Assembly (NCBI RefSeq): GCF_000702625.1 | Contig: NZ_JNIS01000001.1 | Location: forward strand, 1,312,501 to 1,376,500 | DNA length: 64,000 nucleotides | Direction: 5' to 3' | DNA from: Exiguobacterium oxidotolerans JCM 12280 | GTDB lineage: Bacteria > Bacillota > Bacilli > Exiguobacteriales > Exiguobacteriaceae | Part shown: positions 16,298-24,243 of the stretch, one piece after another | Layout of the letters: the number at the start of each line of letters is the position of its first letter | Position numbering within the stretch: the first letter of the stretch is position 1 | Notes under the pieces: generated by a model | The model's database searches: none | What the model was told of the DNA's origin: nothing | The model's input: the letters and a program-made list of their open reading frames with translations, nothing else | Made by a program: the position numbers and the translations under genes

Positions 16298-17110
16298 ATG
16301 CAATACGCAAAACTTTCAAATGGTATCACGATTCCACAAATCGGGTTCGGTGTCTGGCAAGTCGATGAAGAGACGGAAGCACCGGCTGCCGTCGCAGAAG
16401 CACTTCGCGTCGGTTACCGTCATATCGATACGGCTGCCGTCTACAAAAACGAACGTGGTGTCGCAAAAGGAATCAAAGAAAGCGGCGTGAAACGTGAAGA
16501 ACTCTTCTTGACGTCTAAAGTTTGGAACGATGACATTCGTGCCGGACGGACGAAAGAGGCTTTCGCTGAGTCACTTGAGCGACTAGAAACAGATTATCTC
16601 GATCTCTACCTCATTCACTGGCCTGTCGAAGGTTATGTCGAAGCATGGAAAGCCATGGTCGAGCTTTACGAAGCGGGTAAAATCAAGGCGATTGGTGTAT
16701 CGAACTTCAAAGAACATCACCTCGATACACTTGCTGAAGAGGGACTCATGACGCCGATGATTAACCAAGTCGAGCTTCACCCACAACTTCCGCAACATGA
16801 ACTGCATGAGTACTTGCAGGATCATAACATTCAAATCGAAGCATGGAGCCCACTCATGCAAGGTAAATTCCTCGAAATCAATGATTTCAAAGAGATTGCT
16901 GAAAAACATGGTAAGAGCCCATCGCAAGTCGTTCTTCGTTGGCACCTCGATAACGGAATCGTTGCACTTCCGAAATCGGTCACACCAGAACGGATTGCTG
17001 AAAACTTTGATGTGTTTGATTTCCAACTCGATGCAGACGATCTTGAAAAAATTGACCGTCTCGCGTCAGAAGACCGCCTCGGACCGGACCCTGACGAAAT
17101 CGATTTTTAA
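16298..17110 (+). CDS. aldo/keto reductase
   Basis: A 270-residue NADPH-dependent oxidoreductase of the YvgN / 2,5-diketo-gluconate reductase group. The catalytic tetrad is visible: Asp44 and Tyr49 (GYRHIDTAAVYKNE), Lys74 (LTSKVWNDD) and His107 (YLIHWPVEG). The coenzyme-binding C-terminus (VALPKSVTPERIAENFDVFD) is intact. Such enzymes reduce reactive aldehydes like methylglyoxal; the substrate here is not known. AAGGAGGAG precedes the ATG. Confidence 0.92.
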   Translation: MQYAKLSNGITIPQIGFGVWQVDEETEAPAAVAEALRVGYRHIDTAAVYKNERGVAKGIKESGVKREELFLTSKVWNDDIRAGRTKEAFAESLERLETDYLDLYLIHWPVEGYVEAWKAMVELYEAGKIKAIGVSNFKEHHLDTLAEEGLMTPMINQVELHPQLPQHELHEYLQDHNIQIEAWSPLMQGKFLEINDFKEIAEKHGKSPSQVVLRWHLDNGIVALPKSVTPERIAENFDVFDFQLDADDLEKIDRLASEDRLGPDPDEIDF

Positions 17111-17123
17111 TGCATGTACGCCT

Positions 17124-17168
17124 AAAAAAGACTGCTCGCGGGAACGCTTCCGGAGCAGTCTTTTTTTA
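17124..17168. terminator. bidirectional terminator
   Basis: AAAAAAGACTGCTC pairs with GAGCAGTCTTTTTT, with a small internal GCGGGAACGCTTCCG hairpin. It lies between the convergent aldo/keto reductase and DUF1877-like genes. Confidence 0.85.
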
Positions 17169-17627
17169 GGCATAATAGATAAGAATCGTCTCTTCAGTTT
17201 CTTCCGCTTTACTAAAATAGGCCCGTAGATCCGCGAATTGTTCCCACACGTCGTCGAATTCTCCATGTTGCCCCGCTTCATCATAAATCGTCTCAAGTGA
17301 CCGACGATCAAAATTTCGCATGACTTCTGCTGAGATGATGATTAACGGAAGAGGGAGAATCCCGACAATTGCCGCTTGTGTTTCGTTGACAATCAACTCT
17401 TCACCGACAATCGCTCGACCTAAGTTGTAATGCGTCTCTTGATCGATGTAGATATCGATTTGATTCATCACGTGATAGAGGGCTGCTGTTTCTTCGAGGG
17501 CAAATACCTGCTCCTGGTCGGGCTGCGTCTCATGGATAAAAAGAATCCAGTCCATGATGATATGCGGGTCGTCACCAAACGAATCCCAAACGGCATCCGT
17601 GACACGGACGTAATGTACGTTTTCCAT
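17166..17627 (-). CDS. hypothetical protein, possibly DUF1877/YfbM-like
   Basis: A 153-residue soluble protein. The central LGRAIVGEELI and the C-terminal VWEQFADLRAYFSKAEE followed by ILIYYA have the look of the DUF1877 (YfbM) family, where a YFxxLxxFYxxA segment closes the domain; this is a family resemblance by eye only. Function unknown. A GGAGAGG site lies four bases before the ATG with further purines in between. It is downstream of nothing in its direction except a repeat remnant and the alanine symporter gene. Confidence 0.55.
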   Translation of the reverse strand: MENVHYVRVTDAVWDSFGDDPHIIMDWILFIHETQPDQEQVFALEETAALYHVMNQIDIYIDQETHYNLGRAIVGEELIVNETQAAIVGILPLPLIIISAEVMRNFDRRSLETIYDEAGQHGEFDDVWEQFADLRAYFSKAEETEETILIYYA

Positions 17628-17710
17628 CCTCCCTCTCCTCTCTTCGTTTCTTTAATAGCTATTCCCATTTTTTCGATGCTTTAGTAATTTTTTTAGAATC
17701 TGCGTACTAA

Positions 17711-17758
17711 AAAGCAACGAAAAAAAACGCTCCCACCTTCTGATAGCACGTTGTCTAC
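17711..17758 (+). repeat. remnant of the interspersed repeat (right end only)
   Basis: AAAGCAACGAAAAAAAACGC followed by TGATAGCACGTTGTCTAC matches the last about 50 bases of the repeat copies at 48351 and 60407 (GAAAGCAACGAAA, then AGCACGTTGTCTA). It lies directly next to the terminator at 17763, the same neighbour type as in the complete copies. Confidence 0.65.
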
Positions 17759-17762
17759 ATGC

Positions 17763-17794
17763 AAAAAGAACCAGCAAAATGCCGGTTCTTTTTT
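17763..17794. terminator. terminator of the alanine symporter gene
   Basis: AAAAAGAACC and GGTTCTTTTTT pair around GGCA/TGCC-type inner bases; T tracts occur on both strands. It directly follows the agcS stop on the minus strand. Confidence 0.8.
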
Positions 17795-17796
17795 GA

Positions 17797-19242
17797 TTAC
17801 ATCGCTTTTTCTTTTGATTCGTCCGTTTCCCAAGCCTCAAGAGATTCCTTACCTGGTAAGTTCGGAATCGAATTCGCATAAAAGCGCGGATCTTTTCCGG
17901 CTTTTCGTTGTTCGAGGTAATCATCAAGTGCGAGTTTCGCGATTTTAGATAAGCGGAAAATCGCATACAAGTTGACGACTGCCATCAAGCCCATGAAAAT
18001 ATCAGCAAGCGCCCAGACAAGACCTGCCGTCTGTACGACTGAACCGAAGACAATCATCCCGAGTACGATGACACGGTACGCCATCATCAGTGTTTTATTG
18101 TCATTAATGAAGCTGATGTTCGACTCACCATAGTAGTAGTTTCCAACAATCGAACTGAAGGCGAATAAGAAAATGGCAAGTGCCATGAACGTCGTCGCAA
18201 ACACTCCGACCTGAGTCGAGAGGGCGCTTTGCGCGAGTTCGATCCCGGCAACGGCTTTTCCGTTCGCGTCTTTCGTCGCGACATCACTGACGAGGATGAT
18301 CATCGCTGTCGACGAACAAATGAGTAACGTATCCACGAATACACCGAATGACTGAATCAACCCTTGCTTGACGGGGTGTGACACTTCAGCCGTCGCAGCA
18401 GCGTTCGGAGCAGAACCCATACCGGCTTCATTCGAGAACAGACCACGACGAATTCCGTTAAGAACTGCAGCACCAATCGCTCCGCCAGCAAGCGTCTTAA
18501 ACTCTAAAAGTCCTTCTTGGAAAATCAAGCTGAAGACGTTCGGCAACAATTCAAGATTCGTGATCATAATGAAGAGGGCGATTAAAATGTATCCGCCCGC
18601 CATGATCGGAACGAGGAATGCAGAGACCGTCGCGATACTGCGCACACCGCCGAAAATCACGAGTGATGTTAATAAAACGAGGCCAATCGTGATCCACATC
18701 TTATCGATGCCATACTGACTTTGAAGTGACAACGAAATCGTATTCGATTGAACCGAATTAAAGACAAACCCGAACGAGATTGTAATCAAGATACTGAAGA
18801 CGATTCCGAGCCACCGTTGACCAAGCGCCTTTTCCATGTAGTAGGCAGGGCCCCCACGCCATGCCTTCTCATCACGGACTTTATAAATTTGTGCAAGTGT
18901 ACTTTCGACGAATGCTGACGCTGAACCGATTAAGGCAATCAGCCACATCCAAAAGACGGCACCGGGACCACCTAGTGCGATGGCTGTCGCAACACCGGCA
19001 ATGTTCCCGGTTCCGACACGTGCCGCCGTACTGATCGCGAACGCTTGGAATGGCGAGACGCCATCCTTTCCTTTATCTGTTCCTTGGAACAGCAACCGTA
19101 ACATTTCAGGTAACATCCGGAATTGGACGAACCCCATGCGAATCGTAAAATAAATGCCTAAGCCAACAAGTAAAATGATCAATACGGTCGACCATAATAC
19201 GTCACTAATATTCGTTACAATCTCCATCAGTTGTTTCTCCAT
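17797..19242 (-). CDS. sodium:alanine symporter family protein (copy 1)
   Basis: A 481-residue membrane protein of the AlsT/AgcS/DagA family. The signature GTGNIAGVATAIALGGPGAV followed by FWMW is present, as are GLFSNEAGMGSAPNAAATAE and SSIVGNYYYGESN. It imports small neutral amino acids, usually alanine or glycine, with sodium. A second member is encoded at 60769. The start follows GGAGGAG. A clear sigma-A promoter lies 50-80 bases upstream. Confidence 0.92.
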   Translation of the reverse strand: MEKQLMEIVTNISDVLWSTVLIILLVGLGIYFTIRMGFVQFRMLPEMLRLLFQGTDKGKDGVSPFQAFAISTAARVGTGNIAGVATAIALGGPGAVFWMWLIALIGSASAFVESTLAQIYKVRDEKAWRGGPAYYMEKALGQRWLGIVFSILITISFGFVFNSVQSNTISLSLQSQYGIDKMWITIGLVLLTSLVIFGGVRSIATVSAFLVPIMAGGYILIALFIMITNLELLPNVFSLIFQEGLLEFKTLAGGAIGAAVLNGIRRGLFSNEAGMGSAPNAAATAEVSHPVKQGLIQSFGVFVDTLLICSSTAMIILVSDVATKDANGKAVAGIELAQSALSTQVGVFATTFMALAIFLFAFSSIVGNYYYGESNISFINDNKTLMMAYRVIVLGMIVFGSVVQTAGLVWALADIFMGLMAVVNLYAIFRLSKIAKLALDDYLEQRKAGKDPRFYANSIPNLPGKESLEAWETDESKEKAM

Positions 19243-19291
19243 ACAGGCTCCTCCACTTCTCTCTTATGTAACATTTCTTCACATGTGTTCT

Positions 19292-19320
19292 ATAATACGA
19301 AAGTTTTTTTGAAAAATCAA
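19292..19320 (-). promoter_or_regulatory. sigma-A promoter of agcS copy 1
   Basis: On the minus strand TTGATT, a 17-base spacer and TATTAT, 50 bases upstream of the start codon. Confidence 0.6.
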
Positions 19321-19461
19321 ATACAGTTGTATCAGTCAATTTCTGATTACGAGGCATTTCTATCCATTTCCTCACATTAGATGTAAGGTTTTTCGTTTGC
19401 GAACAAAAAAGAACGGCCTCACTCAAAAGGAGGAACGGCTACCCATTAAACGGAATCAGGA

Positions 19462-19680
19462 CTTTTTCATGCGTGTCCCAGATACACACTAAGCCATCGT
19501 GAAAAAGAAGCATTTACATCGAATGGCCGATGATTCCTTGAAAAACGGGATCATCGGCCATTCGATTAATGGAGGACGGAAACGTCCGTCACAAAGATGG
19601 ATGTTCGTCTGAATTAGTCAGCCCCTCCATCTTTAGACAAACGCTTAGAGCCCCTCCACTTTTCGCGGAAGGGCTCTTTT
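19462..19680 (+). ncRNA. candidate structured small RNA (five consecutive hairpins ending in a terminator)
   Basis: Between the agcS and cdr genes (445 bases without a gene) five hairpins follow each other on the plus strand. They are CTTTTTCA/TGAAAAAG (19462-19507) with an inner GTGT/ACAC; a 20-bp stem at 19518-19566 (ATCGAATGGCCGATGATTCC with its partner, one G-T pair, nine-base loop); GGACG-GAAA-CGTCC (19574-19587); AGATGGA/TCCATCT (19595-19632); and GAGCCCCTCC/GGAAGGGCTC (19648-19676) followed by TTTT. The T run is only on the plus strand, so the last hairpin is not the cdr terminator. No good plus promoter was found and no known RNA family was recognised. Confidence 0.4.
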
Positions 19681-19687
19681 CGATTCT

Positions 19688-22144
19688 TTAGATGAATAGA
19701 TTTAAGTTGGCATCATCTGTCGCACCAAGGTAACTTGCGACCCCACCATAATCGATATCATCTAACAGTTCTTCTTTTTTAATCCCCATGATGTCCATCG
19801 ACATCGTACACGCAATCATTCGGACACCTGCCGCTTGTGCTTTTGCCATCATCGTCTCTAACGCATCGACTTGTTTGTCCTTCATGACTTTTTTCATCAT
19901 TTTTTGACCGGCGCCTGCCATGTTCATGTTGGATAATGGAAGATCACCGGCATGTTTTGGCATCATCATCCCCATCATGCGTTCCATCGGCGCTTTGTCG
20001 ACGGCTGGTGCATCCGGCTTCCGAATGACATTCAATCCCCAGAACGTGAAGAACATCGTGACTTGTTTTCCCATTGCTTGTGCACCTTGTGCGATGACGA
20101 ATGACGCAAGTGCTTTATCAAGGTCTCCACTAAAGACGACCATCGTTGCGTCGTCTGCTTTTGCGACAGGAGCTGATGTCACTCGTTGCTCCGTTTGTCC
20201 TTGCCCTTTTTCAAGTAAGACTTCGACAATTCCTTTATTCATTTCTGCCGTGTGGACGGTATGTCCGAGCTTCGTTGCCCATGCCTGGACGTCCGGTAAG
20301 AAACCAGGATCCGATGCTTTAATGAAGACTTGGTCGCCATCTTGCAGTTGATCCATCTTTGCTTTTAATTCAACGATTGGTCCCGGACACTGTAATCCAC
20401 ATGTATCGAGCAACGTGATTTGCTCTGCTTTCACGGCTTGTTTCGGCTCACTTTTCATCGTCGTCACTGCTGTTTCCTCCCGTGCTTGGTTTCGCGCTTC
20501 TTGATCGCGATTGACCGTCGCCCATGTTTTATATCCGCCACTCAAGTTTTTCACGTCAAAGCCGTTTTGTTTGAGGAGCTGACTCGCGACATATCCTCGT
20601 AATCCGACTTGGCATGTCACGTAGATGGGCTGATCCTTCGGTAGCTCGTCGAGTGACGTGCGAAGCGTCGGTAATGAAATGTTGACCGAGCCTGGAATCG
20701 AACCGAGTTCATTTTCAGACGGTTCACGGACATCGAGTAACAATCCGCCGGCTGCGACGATTTGATCAATTTCATGCCAATGGACGTTTTCACTATCCCC
20801 TAACACGATATTCGACGCGATGTATCCTGCCATGTTGACGGGATCTTTCGCCGAGCTGTAAGGTGGTGCGTACGACAACTCAAGATCCGGTAAGTCAAGG
20901 ACGGTCAAGCCGCCTTTGATTGCCGTCGCTAAGACATCAATCCGTTTTTCGACACCCGTCATCCCGATCGCTTGCGCACCATAAATTGTCCCGTCGACCG
21001 GATCAAATAGAAGTTTCATCGAAATCGGACTTGCCCCCGGATAATAACCGGCGTGCGAACCGGGATGGAGATGGACCGCTTCATAGCGGCGACCAGACTG
21101 TTTCAATCGTTTTTCGTTATTTCCGGTCGAAGCGACTGTTAAATCAAACACTTTTGCGACGGCTGTACCGAGCGCACCTGTGTACTTGACGTCGCGTCCG
21201 GCGATGATGTCTGCAACGAGACGCCCTTGACGATTCGCTGGCCACGCGAGTGGAACGTGCATCGCCTCTCCTGTCACGTAATCTTTCACTTCGATGGCGT
21301 CACCAATCGCAAAGATCGATGGATCAGATGTCCGTAACGTGTCATCGACTTTGATTGTATTCTTGATTCCTAACTCGAGTTTTGCTTCCGCCGCAAGGTT
21401 ACTTTCCGGCATGACACCAATCGACAGGATGTTCATTTCCGTTTCGATCGTCTTGCCGCTCGTCAAGACAACACGTTTCCCTGCCTCTTCAAAGCGGGCG
21501 ACACCATCCGATAAAATCAACTCGACGCCTTTTGCGCGTAAATGTTCATGAACGATGGCTGCCATTTCCGGATCGACCGGTGCCATGACTTGATCCATCA
21601 TTTCAACCAATGTCACCTTCGCACCGCGTTCGACCAAGTTTTCTGCCATCTCGAGTCCAATGAACCCGCCACCGATGACGACGGCATGTGCGGGACGGTT
21701 CTCATCGACATATTGACGCATCCGGTCCGTGTCCGGAATGTTGCGTAACGTAAAGATGTTCGTCGCTTCTTCGATTCCAGGAATCGATGGACGCATCGGT
21801 TTTGCTCCTGGTGAAAGGATTAAGTTATCATATGACTCCTCATATTCTTCACCCGTATCGACTTTACGGATTGTGACCGTTTTTTGTTCACGATTGATTT
21901 GAATCGCTTCTGACAGATTTCGGACATCTAGGTTAAACCGGGCATGCATCCCCTCAGGTGTTTGGACGAGTAGCTTGTTCCGGTCTTTGATGACATCCCC
22001 GATATAGTACGGTAATCCACAGTTCGCGAACGAAATCTCTTTTCCACGTTCTAACAAAATGATTTCCGCCGTTTCATCCAACCGGCGTAATCGTGCTGCA
22101 GCGGTCGCTCCACCTGCTACTCCACCAACAATGATTGTTTTCAT
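19688..22144 (-). CDS. cdr: CoA-disulfide reductase fused to rhodanese, TusA and DsrE-like domains
   Basis: An 818-residue four-domain protein. Residues 1 to about 445 are an FAD/NAD(P)H pyridine-nucleotide disulfide oxidoreductase (VGGVAGGATAAARLRRLDE) with the redox cysteine in SFANCGLPYYIGD. About 455-550 is a rhodanese domain with active-site Cys in VTCQVGLRGYVAS. About 580-650 is a TusA domain (LDTCGLQCPGPIVELKAKM). The rest is a DsrE2-like domain (MVVFSGDLDKALASFVIAQG, IACTMSMDIMGI). Single reductase-rhodanese fusions are known from Bacillus; this version collects reduction and persulfide relay in one chain. A CsoR/CstR-type operator overlaps its promoter, fitting control by reactive sulfur. 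AGGAGG precedes the ATG. Confidence 0.9.
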   Translation of the reverse strand: MKTIIVGGVAGGATAAARLRRLDETAEIILLERGKEISFANCGLPYYIGDVIKDRNKLLVQTPEGMHARFNLDVRNLSEAIQINREQKTVTIRKVDTGEEYEESYDNLILSPGAKPMRPSIPGIEEATNIFTLRNIPDTDRMRQYVDENRPAHAVVIGGGFIGLEMAENLVERGAKVTLVEMMDQVMAPVDPEMAAIVHEHLRAKGVELILSDGVARFEEAGKRVVLTSGKTIETEMNILSIGVMPESNLAAEAKLELGIKNTIKVDDTLRTSDPSIFAIGDAIEVKDYVTGEAMHVPLAWPANRQGRLVADIIAGRDVKYTGALGTAVAKVFDLTVASTGNNEKRLKQSGRRYEAVHLHPGSHAGYYPGASPISMKLLFDPVDGTIYGAQAIGMTGVEKRIDVLATAIKGGLTVLDLPDLELSYAPPYSSAKDPVNMAGYIASNIVLGDSENVHWHEIDQIVAAGGLLLDVREPSENELGSIPGSVNISLPTLRTSLDELPKDQPIYVTCQVGLRGYVASQLLKQNGFDVKNLSGGYKTWATVNRDQEARNQAREETAVTTMKSEPKQAVKAEQITLLDTCGLQCPGPIVELKAKMDQLQDGDQVFIKASDPGFLPDVQAWATKLGHTVHTAEMNKGIVEVLLEKGQGQTEQRVTSAPVAKADDATMVVFSGDLDKALASFVIAQGAQAMGKQVTMFFTFWGLNVIRKPDAPAVDKAPMERMMGMMMPKHAGDLPLSNMNMAGAGQKMMKKVMKDKQVDALETMMAKAQAAGVRMIACTMSMDIMGIKKEELLDDIDYGGVASYLGATDDANLNLFI

Positions 22145-22186
22145 GTCTGTTTTCCTCCTAATCGAATCGTACTCTCTATGCTTTAC

Positions 22187-22215
22187 AATATACCCATTAA
22201 GGTATGTGGTTTCAA
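22187..22215 (-). promoter_or_regulatory. cdr promoter
   Basis: On the minus strand TTGAAA (22210-22215), 17 bases, TATATT (22187-22192). The spacer and -10 hold the inverted repeat at 22190-22205. Confidence 0.7.
22190..22205. promoter_or_regulatory. CsoR/CstR-type operator in the cdr promoter
   Basis: ATACCCATTAAGGTAT is an inverted repeat with TACC/GGTA arms, the form of CsoR-family operators. In S. aureus the CsoR-like sulfur repressor CstR controls rhodanese/TusA genes. The overlap with the -10 suggests repression. No csoR/cstR gene is in the window. Confidence 0.5.
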
Positions 22216-22238
22216 GTAGTTTGTTCTACTTTTCACAA
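22207..22238 (-). promoter_or_regulatory. shared 20-bp element and Rex-like site upstream of cdr
   Basis: The minus strand carries GAACAAACTACTTGAAACCA (22207-22226), identical to 33903-33922 before nox; its last part contains the -35. Overlapping it, TTGTGAAAAGTAGAACAA (22221-22238) matches 11 of 14 positions of the Rex site TTGTGAANNNNTTCACAA. Confidence 0.45.
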
Positions 22239-22309
22239 ACTTGTCTTATTTTCAAACTGTTTCTTCTTTAAATGATAACGGACATTAGTTGCAATTCCTC
22301 TTAAAATGC

Positions 22310-22337
22310 TTGAAACTGAGATTACAGTATCTATAAG
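22310..22337 (+). promoter_or_regulatory. promoter of the YbjN-like gene
   Basis: TTGAAA, 16 bases, TATAAG, ending 12 bases before the start; the GGGGG ribosome binding site follows at once, so the untranslated leader is short. Confidence 0.4.
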
Positions 22338-22348
22338 GGGGATTTAAA

Positions 22349-22882
22349 ATGGACCAGGACCGTAACTCGAACGAAACGAATGAGGACAACAAGGTCACAC
22401 CGCTTCACCCAGAACGTAATCAAGAAGAAACAAACGAAAACGGGGTAACGGAAGTTCAACAACAACACTTGGAAGCATTCCAAGCGTTCTTAGTCGAAAA
22501 AGGCATTCCAATGGAAGCACGTGAAAATGAAACACACGTCTTCTTTATGACACAAGAAAAAACACCAGCTGGCGCTGAGCCGATGATGATGATCGTCTTC
22601 AGTAAAACGACGACGGACGTTGAGTTATTCGCTCGTACCGTTACGCACGTTCCAGACGGTGTCGAAGATCTTCCTATCTTAAACGCCATCAATGATTTCA
22701 ACCAAGAATTCAAATACTTCCGCGTCGTCCTCGATAGCGATCGCGACGTAACGATTGCTTCAACAATCGACTTAGATCACGGCTTCAACCCGGCTGCCAT
22801 CTTCGGCCACTCGGTCATGATGTTCCAAGCTTCTGACGAAGTGTACGCGTATTTAACGAAATTGTATGACCAAATTCAATGA
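22349..22882 (+). CDS. YbjN-like domain protein
   Basis: A 177-residue acidic protein. The first about 35 residues are low-complexity and rich in Asn, Glu and Thr. The rest (HLEAFQAFLVEKGIPMEARE, VFSKTTTDVELFARTVTHVP, LPILNAINDFNQEFKYFRVV, YLTKLYDQIQ at the end) has the pattern of YbjN/type III secretion chaperone-like domains with an LNxxN segment before the last strands. The function of these proteins is not known in Bacillales. It is a single-gene unit with its own terminator. Confidence 0.5.
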   Translation: MDQDRNSNETNEDNKVTPLHPERNQEETNENGVTEVQQQHLEAFQAFLVEKGIPMEARENETHVFFMTQEKTPAGAEPMMMIVFSKTTTDVELFARTVTHVPDGVEDLPILNAINDFNQEFKYFRVVLDSDRDVTIASTIDLDHGFNPAAIFGHSVMMFQASDEVYAYLTKLYDQIQ

Positions 22883-22891
22883 TTTATATTT

Positions 22892-22928
22892 AAAAAATGG
22901 CTCCGGAGATTTCTCTGGAGCCATTTTT
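22892..22928. terminator. terminator after the YbjN-like gene
   Basis: AAAAAATGGCTCCGGAGA pairs with TCTGGAGCCATTTTT, with a short loop. It isolates the gene from the Fur-controlled cluster that follows. Confidence 0.85.
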
Positions 22929-22943
22929 CTGTTTTAAGTTCAA

Positions 22944-22972
22944 TTGACAATGAGAATTATTCTCGCTATAGT
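22944..22972 (+). promoter_or_regulatory. Fur-controlled promoter of the iron/glycosylation cluster
   Basis: TTGACA (22944-22949), 17 bases, TATAGT (22967-22972). The spacer holds TGAGAATTATTCTCG (22951-22965), a 7-1-7 inverted repeat close to the Bacillus Fur box TGATAATNATTATCA; a further half-site GTGAGAATTGTG follows. Binding there would block RNA polymerase. Confidence 0.75.
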
Positions 22973-23034
22973 GAGAATTGTGAAAACGACATCATTGTAT
23001 AGATAATTTTATTTTTCCTGGGGGAATGAGACAG

Positions 23035-24219
23035 ATGAAAAAACGATTTAAAGTAGCGTCACTCTTTATGGTAGCCGGATTACTCGCAGCTTGCGGAACG
23101 GATGAAAAAGAAACAACGACAGCTCCAAAAGAAGACAAAACGGAGCAAACGTCTGATAAAAATACGAATGCCGGAATCGCCGCAACGACATTAACGGATG
23201 AATTGACAATCTTCAGCTCGATCAAGACAGAACTCGATAAAGGGAAAGAAGGACAAGCCATCGACTGGAAGATGGTCCAGACGAGTTATGAATCGAAGTT
23301 AAAAGGTGGCGTCGCAACTGCCGCTCCTGAAATCGAACAAGTCGTCACTTCTGCCCTTGCAGGCGTCGAATCAAAGGATTTGGATGAGAACATTGCCCGT
23401 CAGCTCGTCGATAAAGGACTTCAGTCTTACTTCTATAAACTCCAAAAATCAATGCAAGCCACAGCAGAAGAAGCAGTCGCGGCCGGAAAAACGGATGACG
23501 CCATGGCGACGTTAAAAAATATCAAAAACATGGCGGAAACTGTCTTCATCCCGACTGCTGAAAAGCGCGATGCGAGTTATGACTTCAAAAACGAAGAAGC
23601 CATCGCACAAGCGATCACGTCCGGTCTCGCAGCACAAGAAGAAGCCATCACGGCTGAAAACGTTGCTGACTTTAAGGTCGCAAAACAATTGACGGATAAG
23701 TCGATTTACCGTTCGTTCTACCTCGCAGCACTCGGTTATGCACAAAAAATCGAGGATGGTGCTAAATCCGGTGCCGACGAACAAGAGTTACAGATGGAAC
23801 AAGCAGAAGGCTACGGATTCTTACTCGCAATCGAAGAGTCACTTGCCGGTGGAGATGAAGCAGCCGTCGCAAAACTAAAAGAACGGTATGACTTCTCAAA
23901 AACAAAACCAGCAGACGTCTCTTATGAAGAAATCGAAGGACTCTTCGCAAAAGCATTGACGAAGAAAGTCGTCGGCTACCATGAAGAAGCACTAGAAGCA
24001 CTCGAAGCGAAAGACGTCGATACAGCACGTGTCGAAGCGATGGAAGCAAACATGTTCGTCATCGCAATGAAGCCAACCCTCGAAAATCGTCTCGGTAAAG
24101 AAGAAGCAGACGCTGTTCTTGCTGACGCTAACACATGGTACGATCTCATCGAAAAAAATGACGCAGAGGCGGAAACCGTGAGCAAAAAAATCGTCAATGC
24201 GCTCGATACGTTCAACTAA
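23035..24219 (+). CDS. helical lipoprotein, first gene of the FTR1 cluster
   Basis: A 394-residue protein with a lipoprotein signal (FMVAGLLAACGTDEK) and a Thr/Lys/Glu-rich linker. The mature part is almost entirely helical and acidic and repeats patterns like AAEEAVAAGKTDDAMATLKN and ALEAKDVDTARVEAMEANMF. It resembles, by composition and spacing, the extracellular helical domains that accompany FTR1-type permeases (EfeO or the FTR1 N-terminal domain), but the HxxE motif of M75/EfeO was not seen. The Fur box and the FTR1 gene downstream suggest iron capture at the cell surface. The ATG at 23035 is used because GGGGG is ten bases upstream; an ATG nine bases earlier is too close. Confidence 0.75.
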   Translation: MKKRFKVASLFMVAGLLAACGTDEKETTTAPKEDKTEQTSDKNTNAGIAATTLTDELTIFSSIKTELDKGKEGQAIDWKMVQTSYESKLKGGVATAAPEIEQVVTSALAGVESKDLDENIARQLVDKGLQSYFYKLQKSMQATAEEAVAAGKTDDAMATLKNIKNMAETVFIPTAEKRDASYDFKNEEAIAQAITSGLAAQEEAITAENVADFKVAKQLTDKSIYRSFYLAALGYAQKIEDGAKSGADEQELQMEQAEGYGFLLAIEESLAGGDEAAVAKLKERYDFSKTKPADVSYEEIEGLFAKALTKKVVGYHEEALEALEAKDVDTARVEAMEANMFVIAMKPTLENRLGKEEADAVLADANTWYDLIEKNDAEAETVSKKIVNALDTFN

Positions 24220-24243
24220 GCAAGACGATTGGAGGAACTTCCT

